The notes: generated by a model not told the origin, from the sequence alone. DNA of 58,167 nt from Alistipes sp. CAG:831 (GCA_000432775.1 HF990417.1:30925-89091), one strand, 5' to 3'; positions 26,161 to 35,200 are shown, numbered from the stretch's first letter. Translations and numbers: made by a program.

Positions 26161-26955
26161 TTACTTGTTCTGATATTTTACGATCATATCCACGAGGGAG
26201 ATGGAAGCGTCTTCCATGGAGAGGACGATGCCGTCAACCTTGGCGATAAGATAGTTGTAAAGTATCTGGAGAATGATGGCGACGATAAGACCGCCGACGG
26301 TGGTAATCAGAGCGACTTTCATACCTCCTGCAACGAGGGTCGGGCTGATGTCACCTGCTCTCTGAATCTCGTCGAATGCCTGAATCATACCGATCACAGT
26401 TCCCATAAATCCGAGCATAGGTGCGATAGCGATGAAGAGGGTAACCCAGGAGAGACCGCCCTCAAGCTGTCCCATCTGAACAGAGCCGTAGGATGTGATG
26501 GATTTCTCAACTTCCTCTACTCCCTTGTCGTAGCGGAGCAGACCCTGATAGAAGATGGATGCAACAGGACCGCGGGTGTTGCGGCAAACGTCCTTAGCTG
26601 CTTCTACACCACCGTTGTTCAGAGCGTCCTCAACTTTCTTGAGAAGCTTCTCGGTGTTGGTGCTGGCCAAGTTCAGGTAAATAATCCTCTCGATGGCAAC
26701 GGCAAGACCGAATACGAGGCAGGCGATGATGGTGGCCATGAAGCCGGCGCCACCCTCGATGAAGAGCCTCTTGATTTCCTGATGCATGGGAGCCTCAGCG
26801 GGAGCCTCCTCTGCGGCAGCCTCGTCAACGGGCTCGAAGGCTACCAGTTCGGATGAATCAGCAGTGGTGAGAGAGTCTCCGTCCTGCGCAGATGCGTATT
26901 GTGCAGTGAAAGTCATGAGACCCATAACTGCCAAAAACATGAAGATTTTTTTCAT
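26161..26955 (-). CDS. MotA/TolQ/ExbB proton channel family protein
   Basis: 264 residues. A cleavable-looking signal peptide ('FTAQYASAQ') and an acidic Ala/Glu-rich stretch precede the usual three-helix ExbB core: first helix near 'GFMATIIACLVFGLAVAIER', then 'APMLGFMGTVIGMIQAFDEI' and 'GGMKVALITTVGGLIVAIIL', the conserved TolQ/ExbB signature. It forms the proton-conducting ring with the two ExbD proteins downstream. The extra signal peptide is often seen in Bacteroidota ExbB. First gene of its operon. Confidence 0.93.
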   Translation of the reverse strand: MKKIFMFLAVMGLMTFTAQYASAQDGDSLTTADSSELVAFEPVDEAAAEEAPAEAPMHQEIKRLFIEGGAGFMATIIACLVFGLAVAIERIIYLNLASTNTEKLLKKVEDALNNGGVEAAKDVCRNTRGPVASIFYQGLLRYDKGVEEVEKSITSYGSVQMGQLEGGLSWVTLFIAIAPMLGFMGTVIGMIQAFDEIQRAGDISPTLVAGGMKVALITTVGGLIVAIILQILYNYLIAKVDGIVLSMEDASISLVDMIVKYQNK

Positions 26956-27014
26956 ACAATTTTTGATTAGTTATTAAACAAGTTTTTAATGAGTTTTTTC
27001 AATCAGCTAATTTG

Positions 27015-27102
27015 CGGAGAGGGCGGGATTCGAACCCGCGAAACCCTTTTGGAGTTTACGCACTTTCCAGGCGCGCGCCTTCGACCACTCGGCCACCTCT
27101 CC
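27015..27102 (-). tRNA. tRNA-Ser (anticodon GGA)
   Basis: The 88-nt minus-strand sequence folds as a class II tRNA. The acceptor stem is GGAGAGG paired with CCTCTCC, with discriminator G. The D arm reads GCCGAGTGGTCGAAGGC, the anticodon stem is CGCGC/GTGCG around loop CTGGAAA (anticodon GGA, reading UCC/UCU), a long variable arm is present, and the T arm is GCGGGTTCGAATCCCGC. CCA is not encoded. It lies 59 bases upstream of the exbB gene. Confidence 0.97.
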
Positions 27103-27116
27103 GTTAAAAACACCGC

Positions 27117-27124
27117 CAAAATTA
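27117..27124 (-). promoter_or_regulatory. Candidate -7 box of tRNA-Ser
   Basis: The minus strand reads TAATTTTG, matching TAnnTTTG, 14 bases before the 5' end of the tRNA. This spacing would give a short 5' leader for RNase P to remove. Confidence 0.5.
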
Positions 27125-27144
27125 GAAATTATTTTTCATAAAAT

Positions 27145-28185
27145 CTACATTTCAGTGAGTTCTCCGCGCATATTTTTTTCAAGAAAATAAACAATATCCT
27201 TATTATCAGCGTATTGGCCTAGTAAAAAAAATAACTTGGCCACTGCGGCTTCCGTGGTGCAGTCTCCACCTCCGACGACTCCGATATTTTTCAGCGATTT
27301 TCCGGTCGAGTAGGTGTCCATGTCGACCCTGCCGGCCTGGCATTGGGTGATATTGAGGACGATTACTCCGCGGTCGACGGCTTTCTTTATGCAGTCAGTG
27401 AACCATTTGCCGGAAGGCGCGTTTCCGGAGCCGTAAGTTTCCAGTATGATGGCCCTGATGCCGGGTGTGGATACAAGGCAGTCGAGAACTTCTCTTTTCA
27501 TCCCTGGAATTACCTTTATAATAAGTACGGACGGATCCAGGTCGTATGAGGGGTGCAGCGGCTGTTCCCAGTCGGCCGGGTAGCGGATGAAGGCGGTGTT
27601 GAACTTGATGTGTATGCCGACTTCGGCCAGTACGGGGTAGTTGGCGGACCGGAAGGCCCGGAAGTTCTCGGCGGTGTATTTGGTGGTGCGGTTGCCCCTG
27701 TAGAGCTGGCTCTCGAAGTAGATGCAGACCTCGGGAACCATGGGCCGGCCGCATGAGTCCTTGGATGCGGCGATCTCAATCGATGATATGAGGTTCTCCT
27801 TTCCGTCCGTGCGCAGCATGCCGATAGGCAGCTGGCTGCCTGTGAAGACTACCGGTTTGGCGATGTCCCCCAGCATGAAGCTCAGGGCCGATGCCGAGAA
27901 GGACATCGTGTCGGTGCCGTGCAGGATGACGAAGCCGTCGTACTTGCTGTAATTGTCCTCGACGAGGCGGGTGAGTCTTTTCCAGAACTCAATGTCCACG
28001 TCGGAAGAGTCGATGACGGGGTCGAAGGAGTATGTGTCGATCCTGTAGCCGAATTTCTTGAGCTCAGGGACCTCTTCCAGTATCTGGGAGAAATCGAACG
28101 GTCTGAGGTCGAACGATACCGGATCCTGTTTCATGCCTATGGTGCCTCCGGTGTACACGAGTAGAATGGATGTCTTGTTCTGCAT
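27145..28185 (-). CDS. ansA: Type I L-asparaginase
   Basis: 346 residues. The N-terminal catalytic motif is 'LLVYTGGTIGM' and the second is 'FVILHGTDTMSFSASALSFM', with the Thr/Lys/Asp triad of the asparaginase family. There is no signal peptide, so it is cytoplasmic (type I). It hydrolyses L-asparagine to aspartate and ammonia. Its start codon overlaps the tatD stop by one base (TAATG), giving translational coupling. Confidence 0.94.
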   Translation of the reverse strand: MQNKTSILLVYTGGTIGMKQDPVSFDLRPFDFSQILEEVPELKKFGYRIDTYSFDPVIDSSDVDIEFWKRLTRLVEDNYSKYDGFVILHGTDTMSFSASALSFMLGDIAKPVVFTGSQLPIGMLRTDGKENLISSIEIAASKDSCGRPMVPEVCIYFESQLYRGNRTTKYTAENFRAFRSANYPVLAEVGIHIKFNTAFIRYPADWEQPLHPSYDLDPSVLIIKVIPGMKREVLDCLVSTPGIRAIILETYGSGNAPSGKWFTDCIKKAVDRGVIVLNITQCQAGRVDMDTYSTGKSLKNIGVVGGGDCTTEAAVAKLFFLLGQYADNKDIVYFLEKNMRGELTEM

Positions 28186-28967
28186 TATGCTGTGGTTGTC
28201 AGGTTAAACAATTCTCTGGCCCCTTTGGAGGTGACCGCATCGACGGTCTCCACGGGGATGCCCTGCAGCATGGCGATCTTCTCCGCTATCAGCCGCAGGT
28301 AGGAGGACTCGTTGCGGTGTCCTCTGTGCGGTACCGGCGTCAGCCACGGAGAGTCGGTCTCCAGGAGAATCTCCCCGAGCGGTATCTCCTGTACCGTGGA
28401 GGCTATGCCGGCATTCTTATATGTGACCACACCGCCTATGCCTATGCGGAAATCCCCGTATCTGCGTATCCTGCGGTATGTCTCTATGCTGCCCGAAAAG
28501 GCGTGAAAGACTCCTTTCATGCTTATGCCGGTCTCGGCCAGTCCGTCCAGCACCTCGAATACCGTATCGTGTGCGTCGCGCACATGTATGATGACAGGCA
28601 GGCCGGCCTCTGCTGCCCAGATCATCTGCTGCCGGAACACCTCCACCTGTTCCCGGATATACGTGTCCGACCAGTGTCTGTCCAGGCCTATCTCTCCTAT
28701 GGCGACCCATCCGCCCTCTGCCAGTCTTGCCTCTACGAAGTCCAGTTCCTGCTTCCAGTTCTCTCCGACGGACGTGGGGTGAAGTCCTACGGCCACGCTT
28801 GCTCTTCCTCCGGCTGCTGCTGCGCACTCCACCATCCTTCCGTGTACGGACGAGTCGATGCCTGGAAAGATCAGATGCTCCACTCCTGCGGCAACGGCCC
28901 TTTCCAGAGCCTGCCGGAAATCATTCTTGAATGCCTCGTCGTAGAGGTGTGAGTGAGTATCTATCAT
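28185..28967 (-). CDS. TatD-family metal-dependent hydrolase
   Basis: 260 residues. It begins 'MIDTHSHLYDEAF', the HxH metal site of TatD. Further ligands lie in 'IGEIGLD', 'PVIIHVRDA', 'GVFHAFSG' and 'LLETDSPWL'. Family members are 3'-5' exonucleases acting on DNA or RNA. The gene overlaps dprA upstream by 4 bases and ansA downstream by 1. Confidence 0.95.
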   Translation of the reverse strand: MIDTHSHLYDEAFKNDFRQALERAVAAGVEHLIFPGIDSSVHGRMVECAAAAGGRASVAVGLHPTSVGENWKQELDFVEARLAEGGWVAIGEIGLDRHWSDTYIREQVEVFRQQMIWAAEAGLPVIIHVRDAHDTVFEVLDGLAETGISMKGVFHAFSGSIETYRRIRRYGDFRIGIGGVVTYKNAGIASTVQEIPLGEILLETDSPWLTPVPHRGHRNESSYLRLIAEKIAMLQGIPVETVDAVTSKGARELFNLTTTA

Positions 28968-30082
28968 TGTACCTTTAATATATAGCGGCCGAATATGTCG
29001 GAACCTATTATGCCGTCCAGTTCCAGTCGGGTCAGCCTGTCCAGCACCAGGGCCGGATCGGCTCCGCTTTTCCGGATCAGGTCGTTCCGCTCTACGGCCG
29101 AATCAGCCGATAAAGTTAATAAGATATTCCGTTGGATGTAGTCGCTGCTGTCGAAAAGTTTTTGAAAAATATTTTTCCTGCTTTCTGCGGCCCTGTCCGT
29201 CCATCCCATAGCGGACGCGACACTGCCCGGGGATGATATCAGGCCCGCGCAGTTGGATTCGATCAGACGGTTGCAGCCCTCTGACCAACGGTCTCCCACA
29301 CGTCCGGGCAGGGCCAGGACTTCCCTGGAATAGGAGAAGGCTGTACGGGCGGTAATGAGCCCTCCGCCCTTTTCGGCTGATTCGACCAGTACTACGGCGT
29401 CGGACATGCCGGCTATGATGCGGTTGCGCCGGAGGAAGGTTGCTGCCATGGGGGAGGAGCCTTTGGGGAAATCCGTCACGACAGCACCGGCGCGGGTAAT
29501 TCTTGCCGCGTGTCCACGGTGAGGCGGAGGGTAGATGCTGTCGATACCGGTAGGCAGGACGGCAATAGTATCGAGTCCGAATTCCAGGGCCGCCAGGTGT
29601 GCAGAGATGTCTATGCCGTATGCCAGACCGCTGATGACGATGGGCCTGTCGCGGAGAGCAGCCAGGTCCTCTACTATCAGGCGGCTCTGCCTCAGGCCGT
29701 ATGGAGTGGCTTTCCTAGTGCCGACAATGGCCACTGCTCTGGATGGGTTGAGGCTGCAAGTTCCTTTATAGAAGAGAATAACAGGCGCGTCGGGACATTC
29801 TCTGAGGCGCCGCGGGTATTCCTGGTCCCGGATGTAGATTATTCCTACGCCCCTCTCTCTTGCCCACCGTACTTCCTCTTCGGCCGCTTTAAGCGTGCTG
29901 GGGTCTGACAGGGCGTCGCTATAGCGTCCGTTGTCCTGGAGCAGGCCCCGCAGCTCTTTCCCGGCAATGGCAAAAATCTCCCCTGGCGAGGAGAAGCGCT
30001 CTGTCAGCATCCGGGCATCCCGGCAGTTATAGTTGAAGACCCTGTTGATGGCACAGGCGTAAACTGTTTCGTCGTATTCCAT
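28964..30082 (-). CDS. dprA: DNA-processing protein DprA
   Basis: 372 residues. The central Rossmann-like DprA domain carries 'VAIVGTRKATPYG', 'VISGLAYGIDISAHLAALE', 'PTGIDSIYPPPHRGHA' and 'FLRRNRIIAGMSDAVVLVES'. N-terminal helical and C-terminal winged-helix regions flank it. DprA loads RecA onto incoming single-stranded DNA during natural transformation. First gene of a tightly overlapping dprA-tatD-ansA operon. Confidence 0.95.
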   Translation of the reverse strand: MEYDETVYACAINRVFNYNCRDARMLTERFSSPGEIFAIAGKELRGLLQDNGRYSDALSDPSTLKAAEEEVRWARERGVGIIYIRDQEYPRRLRECPDAPVILFYKGTCSLNPSRAVAIVGTRKATPYGLRQSRLIVEDLAALRDRPIVISGLAYGIDISAHLAALEFGLDTIAVLPTGIDSIYPPPHRGHAARITRAGAVVTDFPKGSSPMAATFLRRNRIIAGMSDAVVLVESAEKGGGLITARTAFSYSREVLALPGRVGDRWSEGCNRLIESNCAGLISSPGSVASAMGWTDRAAESRKNIFQKLFDSSDYIQRNILLTLSADSAVERNDLIRKSGADPALVLDRLTRLELDGIIGSDIFGRYILKVQ

Positions 30083-30126
30083 GCAGCGAAGATATGGAAA
30101 GCAGGGTGGACTGGCGGTAAAATAAA

Positions 30127-30153
30127 AAAAACGGACAAGAAATATCCGTTTTT
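30127..30153 (-). terminator. Rho-independent terminator after the anti-sigma-like gene
   Basis: A 9-base perfect inverted repeat, AAAAACGGA at 30127-30135 and TCCGTTTTT at 30145-30153, with a 9-base loop, lies 22 bases past the stop of the zinc-finger gene. A and T runs on both sides make it work in either direction. Confidence 0.75.
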
Positions 30154-30175
30154 AATTTTTTGAAGATTTATAAAA

Positions 30176-30601
30176 TCATTTGCCGTTGAGGAAGTCGTCT
30201 CCGTATTTCTCCTGATAGTAAAGAGAATCCTCGGTGTCGAAGGTGTCTATTGCGAAGACTTCGTTCTCAATGTTGCGGACGTCCTGAATCTGATGCTGCT
30301 CCAGCACGTTGCTTCTGTTGCGGACTGTATCGTAGGTGAATATGCCGATGCCGCAGGCAATGATGACGGCCGCGGCGGCCTTGGTCCATCCTGAACGGAC
30401 AATCCGGAAGAATACAGGGAGGCGTTCCACGCTGGTCTCCTCTTCCCCGAACATCCCCCGCTGCAGACGGCGCATGGCTTCCAGCCTGGCCCTGCATTCG
30501 GCACATACAGAAAGATGTTCCTGAACAGCGGTCTCCTCTTCTGAGGTGAGCCGGTTCAGGAAGTAATCCGAAAGTGTCCTTATGTCTATATGTCCGCTCA
30601 T
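30176..30601 (-). CDS. Zinc-finger (zf-HC2) anti-sigma-like membrane protein
   Basis: 141 residues. The N-terminal part shows the H-x3-C-x2-C pattern of anti-sigma zinc fingers ('QEHLSVCAECRARLE', residues about 27-42). A membrane helix follows at about residues 75-92 ('KAAAAVIIACGIGIFTYD'), then a 50-residue acidic outer part. The layout matches a membrane anti-sigma factor of the ECF type. Its ATG overlaps the stop of the sigma-like gene by 4 bases (ATGA), the usual sigma/anti-sigma coupling. The periplasmic part is short, so signal sensing would need a partner. Confidence 0.82.
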   Translation of the reverse strand: MSGHIDIRTLSDYFLNRLTSEEETAVQEHLSVCAECRARLEAMRRLQRGMFGEEETSVERLPVFFRIVRSGWTKAAAAVIIACGIGIFTYDTVRNRSNVLEQHQIQDVRNIENEVFAIDTFDTEDSLYYQEKYGDDFLNGK

Positions 30602-31764
30602 CTGTATTTCTCAATCATTTTCTTATACCTGTCGTACAGGCTGGTCTTAAGCCTTTTTATCTCCTGTCTGACTCTGGCGCATTCCTTTACCAGCTCTTTC
30701 CCCTTCATGTCACCGAAATGCCTTGCGACTATCTCCTCATACGAAAGTCCGTCAATATAGTGCTCGAACATCCTCTGAACCTTGTCCTCATAGCCCTTGA
30801 CCAGTTCGTCGTGGAGCGGGTGCTCCTTATTATATAATATGACGACAAAATACCCTTGGACAGAGTCCTTGTCCGAAAAGTCGATATAACTGGAAAGGCT
30901 CCCCGCGTGTGACGGAAAATTTTCAGGTTTTGTGACGGGATTGTTGAAATATTTTTCCTCATCCTCTGAAGTGAGCCTGTACTGAATGAGATCTATATCT
31001 GTGGGGGCCTTGGCCCTGCTGCGTGCAATCTCCTTGTTCTTGTTCTTCAGAACTCCTACCGAATAGGATATTACGGCCTTCGAGTCCACCGGCTCCTTGA
31101 GACGCCGTTCCACTACTGCGCGGTTGACCGAGATACAGGTGTCACTCCAGATGTCGTGGATGTTGTTGTCCCCTGCCAGTCCTGACATCTGGTAGCAGAA
31201 GGCAGCTGTGATGGGCTTGAGCTTGAGGTAGAATTTTTCCCAGTAGAATCCCTTGTTGTCCTTCATGCCGTCGATGATGCGGGGCTCGTCCACGGGGAAA
31301 TTGTCGGCGGCCAGCCCTCTGCAGTAGCTGTCCAGTTCCCTGGTATTGCCAAAAGACGGCATCTGGGAGAAACTGAGGGTGTACAGTTCCTGAAAGTGCT
31401 CAGGCTCGAGGGCGTAGGAGACAGTGTCGGAGTCAGGAGCCAGATAGCGGTCCGTTTCCGTGCGCTCCGAGCTCTCGAACATCCTGCGCAGGTACATTTT
31501 CAGGAGGGATGCCGTTACGGCCTCGAACTGAGGATTGCGGACATTGTTCCGGCAGAATGTGCTGAATCCTTTCTCCCTGTAGAATTCTCTCAAGCAGCGG
31601 TTTTTCCAGTCATAGAACGTCTCGTCCTCCAGTGGAGGGAACTTGGCTGCGAGCGCGGCGGCCTCCTCCCTTACGTCCCGGAAGAGTCCGAGGCGTTCGA
31701 GACGGTACCGCTCGTTTTCCTTGGTGAGCAGTTCCAGGACATCCTTTTCTATGCTGCGGCCCAT
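30598..31764 (-). CDS. Unusually long ECF-like sigma factor (putative)
   Basis: 388 residues, about twice the usual ECF sigma length. Residues 173-250 resemble region 2 ('FYWEKFYLKLKPITAAFCYQ', then 'IHDIWSDTCISVNRA' like the core-binding helix). Residues about 318-385 resemble region 4 with a helix-turn-helix ('YIDGLSYEEIVARHF' and 'RVRQEIKRLKTSLYDRY'). The first 170 residues have no sigma match and are helical and charged. The coupled zf-HC2 gene downstream supports the role. The alternative is a non-sigma DNA-binding protein. Confidence 0.65.
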   Translation of the reverse strand: MGRSIEKDVLELLTKENERYRLERLGLFRDVREEAAALAAKFPPLEDETFYDWKNRCLREFYREKGFSTFCRNNVRNPQFEAVTASLLKMYLRRMFESSERTETDRYLAPDSDTVSYALEPEHFQELYTLSFSQMPSFGNTRELDSYCRGLAADNFPVDEPRIIDGMKDNKGFYWEKFYLKLKPITAAFCYQMSGLAGDNNIHDIWSDTCISVNRAVVERRLKEPVDSKAVISYSVGVLKNKNKEIARSRAKAPTDIDLIQYRLTSEDEEKYFNNPVTKPENFPSHAGSLSSYIDFSDKDSVQGYFVVILYNKEHPLHDELVKGYEDKVQRMFEHYIDGLSYEEIVARHFGDMKGKELVKECARVRQEIKRLKTSLYDRYKKMIEKYR

Positions 31765-31776
31765 CCGGATTCCGGA

Positions 31777-32820
31777 TTACTTAATGCCCCTGACTTTTTT
31801 CTCCCATTTCCATGCTGAGCGGAGGACGTCGTCAATGGGGGTGTCTGCCTTCCATCCGAGTACCTCATTGGCCTTCTTGGGGTCTGCCCACACCTTGATG
31901 ATGTCTCCGGCGCGGCGGGGAGCGAAACTGTAGGGCAGGTTGACTCCGGTGGCGGAGATGAAATGGTTGACCAGCTCGAGGACGGAGAGTCCAGTGCCGG
32001 TGCCGAGGTTGAAGATCTCGTAACGGTCTGAGCCGGCTACGCCGAGCATTCTGTCTACCGCAGCCACATGGGCCTTGGCCAGGTCTACGACGTATATGTA
32101 GTCACGGATGCAGGTGCCGTCAGGGGTGGGGTAGTCGTCGCCGAATATCTTGAGCTCCTTGCGGATGCCGGCTGCCGTCTGGGTGATGTAGGGCACCAGG
32201 TTCTGGGGTACGCCTACGGGCATCTCTCCGATGAGGGCTGAAGGATGGGCTCCGATGGGGTTGAAATATCTGAGGGCTATGACTTTCAGGGAAGGATAGG
32301 CTGTCACGCAGTCGCGGAGAATCTCCTCGCACATCTGCTTGGTGCGGCCGTAGGGAGAGGTGGCCGGCTTGACCGGTGCGCTCTCGCTGATAGGCAGGTT
32401 CTCGGGGTCGGGCTCTCCGTAGACGGTGCAGGAGGATGAGAATACGATGCCTCGCTGACGTCCGTCGCAGGTGGACAGCTCTATGAGGTAGAGGAGAGAA
32501 CGGAGATTGTTCTCAAAATACTTGAGTGGCTGCTGGACACTTTCGCCTACAGCCTTGTGGGCTGCGAAATGAATCGCTGCGGCAATGTCGGGATATTTCT
32601 CGAAGACCTGTGCGAACTGAGCCTTGTCGCTGCAGTCCAGTTCCATGAAGGGAAGGGGCCTGCCTGTTATCTGCTCTATGCCCTTGAGCATCTCGGGAGA
32701 AGAGTTGGAGAAATTATCCACGCCTACGACTTCGTATCCGGCGTTTACCAGTTCGACAACTGTGTGGGAGCCGATGTATCCTGCGGCTCCGGTTACGAGT
32801 ACCCTGCCTTTGTTGTTCAT
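31777..32820 (-). CDS. galE: UDP-glucose 4-epimerase
   Basis: 347 residues. The NAD-binding motif is 'GAAGYIGSHTVVELVNAGYE' followed by 'VVGVDNFSNS'. The catalytic S...YxxxK is in 'SSCTVYGEP' and 'SPYGRTKQ'. It interconverts UDP-glucose and UDP-galactose for sugar use and surface glycans. It ends 12 bases before the sigma-like gene starts, so it could be read into it. It is divergent from rpiB. Confidence 0.96.
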   Translation of the reverse strand: MNNKGRVLVTGAAGYIGSHTVVELVNAGYEVVGVDNFSNSSPEMLKGIEQITGRPLPFMELDCSDKAQFAQVFEKYPDIAAAIHFAAHKAVGESVQQPLKYFENNLRSLLYLIELSTCDGRQRGIVFSSSCTVYGEPDPENLPISESAPVKPATSPYGRTKQMCEEILRDCVTAYPSLKVIALRYFNPIGAHPSALIGEMPVGVPQNLVPYITQTAAGIRKELKIFGDDYPTPDGTCIRDYIYVVDLAKAHVAAVDRMLGVAGSDRYEIFNLGTGTGLSVLELVNHFISATGVNLPYSFAPRRAGDIIKVWADPKKANEVLGWKADTPIDDVLRSAWKWEKKVRGIK

Positions 32821-32839
32821 TTTCTTAAAATTTTGTCTG

Positions 32840-32847
32840 CAAATATA
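32840..32847 (-). promoter_or_regulatory. Candidate -7 box of galE
   Basis: The minus strand reads TATATTTG, matching TAnnTTTG, 19 bases before the galE ATG, within the short divergent region shared with rpiB. Confidence 0.5.
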
Positions 32848-32858
32848 CTCAAATTTTC

Positions 32859-32866
32859 TAATTTTG
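32859..32866 (+). promoter_or_regulatory. Candidate -7 box of rpiB-truB-queA
   Basis: TAATTTTG matches TAnnTTTG, 24 bases before the rpiB ATG. A TTTG at 32832-32835 could be the -33 element, with a spacer of 23 bases, slightly long. Confidence 0.5.
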
Positions 32867-32890
32867 CGGCCGCTAAATACAAATGTCGCT

Positions 32891-33322
32891 ATGCTGTTAG
32901 GAATCGCATCAGACCATGCCGGCTTCGAGATGAAGGAAGCCCTGAAGAAATATCTGACCTCTATGGGTCATGAAGTTAAGGATTTCGGAACTCACTCGTC
33001 AGAGAGTATGGACTATCCGGATGTAGCCCATCCGCTGGCCGCAAGTGTCGAGAAGGGAGAGGTGGACCTCGGTATCGCCCTCTGCGGTTCCGGCAACGGC
33101 ATAAGCATGACTCTGAACAAGCATCAGGGTATCAGGGCCGCATTGTGCTGGAACGAGGAACTGGCCGCCCTGGCCCGTCAGCACAATGATGCCAATATCC
33201 TTTCGCTTCCCGCCCGCTTCATCTCCGTGGACCTCGCCGAGAAAATTGTCCGGAAGTTCCTGGAGAGTTCCTTCGAGGGAGGCCGTCACCAGAGAAGAGT
33301 GGAGAAAATCCCCTGCAGGTAA
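32891..33322 (+). CDS. rpiB: Ribose-5-phosphate isomerase B
   Basis: 143 residues from the ATG at 32891; the frame extends further upstream, but that part lies within the divergent galE gene and is not native. It begins 'MLLGIASDHAGFEMKE' and has catalytic Cys65 in 'ALCGSGNGISM', the RpiB/LacAB signature. It interconverts ribose-5-phosphate and ribulose-5-phosphate. Its stop overlaps the truB start by one base (TAATG). Confidence 0.95.
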   Translation: MLLGIASDHAGFEMKEALKKYLTSMGHEVKDFGTHSSESMDYPDVAHPLAASVEKGEVDLGIALCGSGNGISMTLNKHQGIRAALCWNEELAALARQHNDANILSLPARFISVDLAEKIVRKFLESSFEGGRHQRRVEKIPCR

Positions 33323-34047
33323 TGTACGCGGTCATAGACAGGAATACTCCTGCCGGGACATCCCTTTCTCCGGAACTGTATCCGGAGGGCTACGTCATGG
33401 TTCTCGACAAGCCCTACAGATGGACTTCCGCAGATGCGGTGCGCAAGATCAAGTTCTCGCTCAAGAAGCTGTATCATCAGAACAATGTGAAGGTGGGACA
33501 TGCCGGGACTCTGGACCCTCTTGCCACCGGCGTGCTGCTGGTCTGCGTGGGTAAGGCGACCAAGGTGTCCGAGGCCCTGCAGGCGGAGCGCAAGGAGTAC
33601 ATCGCCGAGGTGACATTCGGGGCGACGACTCCATCCTTCGACATGGAACACGGGGTGGATGCCTATTATCCCTGGGAGCATATCACCCTGGATGCCATAG
33701 CCGGGGCGCTCAAGTCCATGGAAGGGGAACAGATGCAGCTGCCTCCCGTGTACTCCGCCAAGTACGTGGACGGTGTCAGGGCCTATGAGATGGCCCGTCA
33801 GGGGGAGGAAGTGGAGCTGAAGGCTGCCAGGATCCATATTTACGGGACGCGGATCATAGAATACACTCCGCCGGTGCTGAAGGTGGCGGTGCAGTGCAGC
33901 AAGGGGACCTATATCCGGGCCTTTGCCCGTGACCTGGGCGTGGCGCTGGGCAGCGGTGCCCATCTGTCCGGTCTGGTGAGGACCGCCTCAGGTGGCTTTC
34001 TGATAGAAAACGCTCTGACAATGGATGATTTTCAGGGAAGATTTTGA
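33322..34047 (+). CDS. truB: tRNA pseudouridine(55) synthase
   Basis: 241 residues. Catalytic Asp65 lies in 'VGHAGTLDPLATG'; further family motifs are 'ATKVSEALQAERKEYIAEV' and 'CSKGTYIRAFARDLG'. It makes pseudouridine 55 in the T loop of tRNAs. The length fits the short bacterial form without the PUA tail. It is coupled to rpiB by a one-base overlap and followed by queA 34 bases on. Confidence 0.95.
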   Translation: MYAVIDRNTPAGTSLSPELYPEGYVMVLDKPYRWTSADAVRKIKFSLKKLYHQNNVKVGHAGTLDPLATGVLLVCVGKATKVSEALQAERKEYIAEVTFGATTPSFDMEHGVDAYYPWEHITLDAIAGALKSMEGEQMQLPPVYSAKYVDGVRAYEMARQGEEVELKAARIHIYGTRIIEYTPPVLKVAVQCSKGTYIRAFARDLGVALGSGAHLSGLVRTASGGFLIENALTMDDFQGRF

Positions 34048-34081
34048 AACTTTTACCGGCGTGAGCCGTAAATATTATAGT

Positions 34082-35200
34082 ATGAAACTTTCGCAATTTA
34101 GCTTCGACCTGGATTACAGGAAAAACATCGCGCCCTATCCCTCGGAGTACAGGGATGAGTGCCGGATGCTGGTTCTCCACCGTTCTACCGGAGACATAGA
34201 GCATAAGATATTCAAGGACATCATCAACTACTGCGACGAGGGAGACGTGTTCGTCTTCAATGACACCAAAGTCTTTCCGGCCCGTCTGAAAGGCAACAAG
34301 GAGAAGACCGGGGCGGAGATTGTGGTCTTCCTGCTGCGGGAGCTGAACAGGGATCAGCGCCTGTGGGACGTGCTGGTGGATCCCGCCCGCAAGATCCGTA
34401 TAGGCAACAAGCTCTATTTCGGTGAGAACGACTCCTTGGTGGCCGAGGTGATCGACAATACCACCTCAAGGGGCAGGACCCTGCGTTTCCTTTTTGACGG
34501 CTCTTACGAGGAGTTCAAGTCCACCCTGTATTCCATGGGTGAGATACCGGTGCCCGAGTATGTGTATATAGCAAGGCAGGCGCAGCGCGAAAGGGACGGA
34601 CTGCCGTCGGTGAAGCAGTCCGGTCCGTTTATCTTCTCCGAGCCTTTCGACATAGAACGCTTTCAGACCATATATGCTTCCCAGGAGGGAGCGGTGGCTT
34701 CTCCTGCGGCAGGTCTGCATTTCAGCAGGGAGGTCTTCAAGAGGATGGAAATCAAGGGCGTCGAGGCCCGTTTCATCACCCTGCACATGGGACTGGGACA
34801 CTTCCGCAATGTGGATGTCGAGGACCTGTCCAAGCATAAGATTGACTCCGAGAGGATGATTATCCCGGAGGAGACAGCGGATGCAGTGAATGCCGCCAAG
34901 GCTGCCGGTCATAAGGTATTCGCGGTAGGGGCTACTGTGGTAAGAGCCATCGAGACCCCCGTGACCACCACATGTCAGCTCAAGCCCTTTGACGGCTGGA
35001 CCAACAAGTTCATATTCCCTCCCTATAAGTTCTCCATACCCGACGCAGTGGTGACGAACTTCCATCTTCCCAACTCCACCATGCTGATGTCAGCCTGCTC
35101 TTTCGGCGGTTATGACAACGTCATGCGAGCATACCGCGAGGCCCTGAAGGAGGGCTATCAGTTCGGTATGTACGGTGACGCCATGCTGATGGTGGACTAG
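34082..35200 (+). CDS. queA: S-adenosylmethionine:tRNA ribosyltransferase-isomerase
   Basis: 372 residues from the ATG at 34082; a 19-codon extension overlaps truB and lacks family similarity. The start 'MKLSQFSFDL' is typical, as are 'VFNDTKVFPARLKG', 'GAVASPAAGLHFSREV' and 'TLHMGLGHFRNV'. It adds the ribose part of SAM to 7-aminomethyl-7-deazaguanine in tRNA, giving epoxyqueuosine. It is convergent with ftsZ, with only 8 bases between stops. Confidence 0.96.
   Translation: MKLSQFSFDLDYRKNIAPYPSEYRDECRMLVLHRSTGDIEHKIFKDIINYCDEGDVFVFNDTKVFPARLKGNKEKTGAEIVVFLLRELNRDQRLWDVLVDPARKIRIGNKLYFGENDSLVAEVIDNTTSRGRTLRFLFDGSYEEFKSTLYSMGEIPVPEYVYIARQAQRERDGLPSVKQSGPFIFSEPFDIERFQTIYASQEGAVASPAAGLHFSREVFKRMEIKGVEARFITLHMGLGHFRNVDVEDLSKHKIDSERMIIPEETADAVNAAKAAGHKVFAVGATVVRAIETPVTTTCQLKPFDGWTNKFIFPPYKFSIPDAVVTNFHLPNSTMLMSACSFGGYDNVMRAYREALKEGYQFGMYGDAMLMVD

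Noticed and set aside
27015..27102. tRNA-Ser as an integration site for a mobile element.
   Set aside because: No integrase and no repeated copy of the tRNA 3' end was seen on either side.
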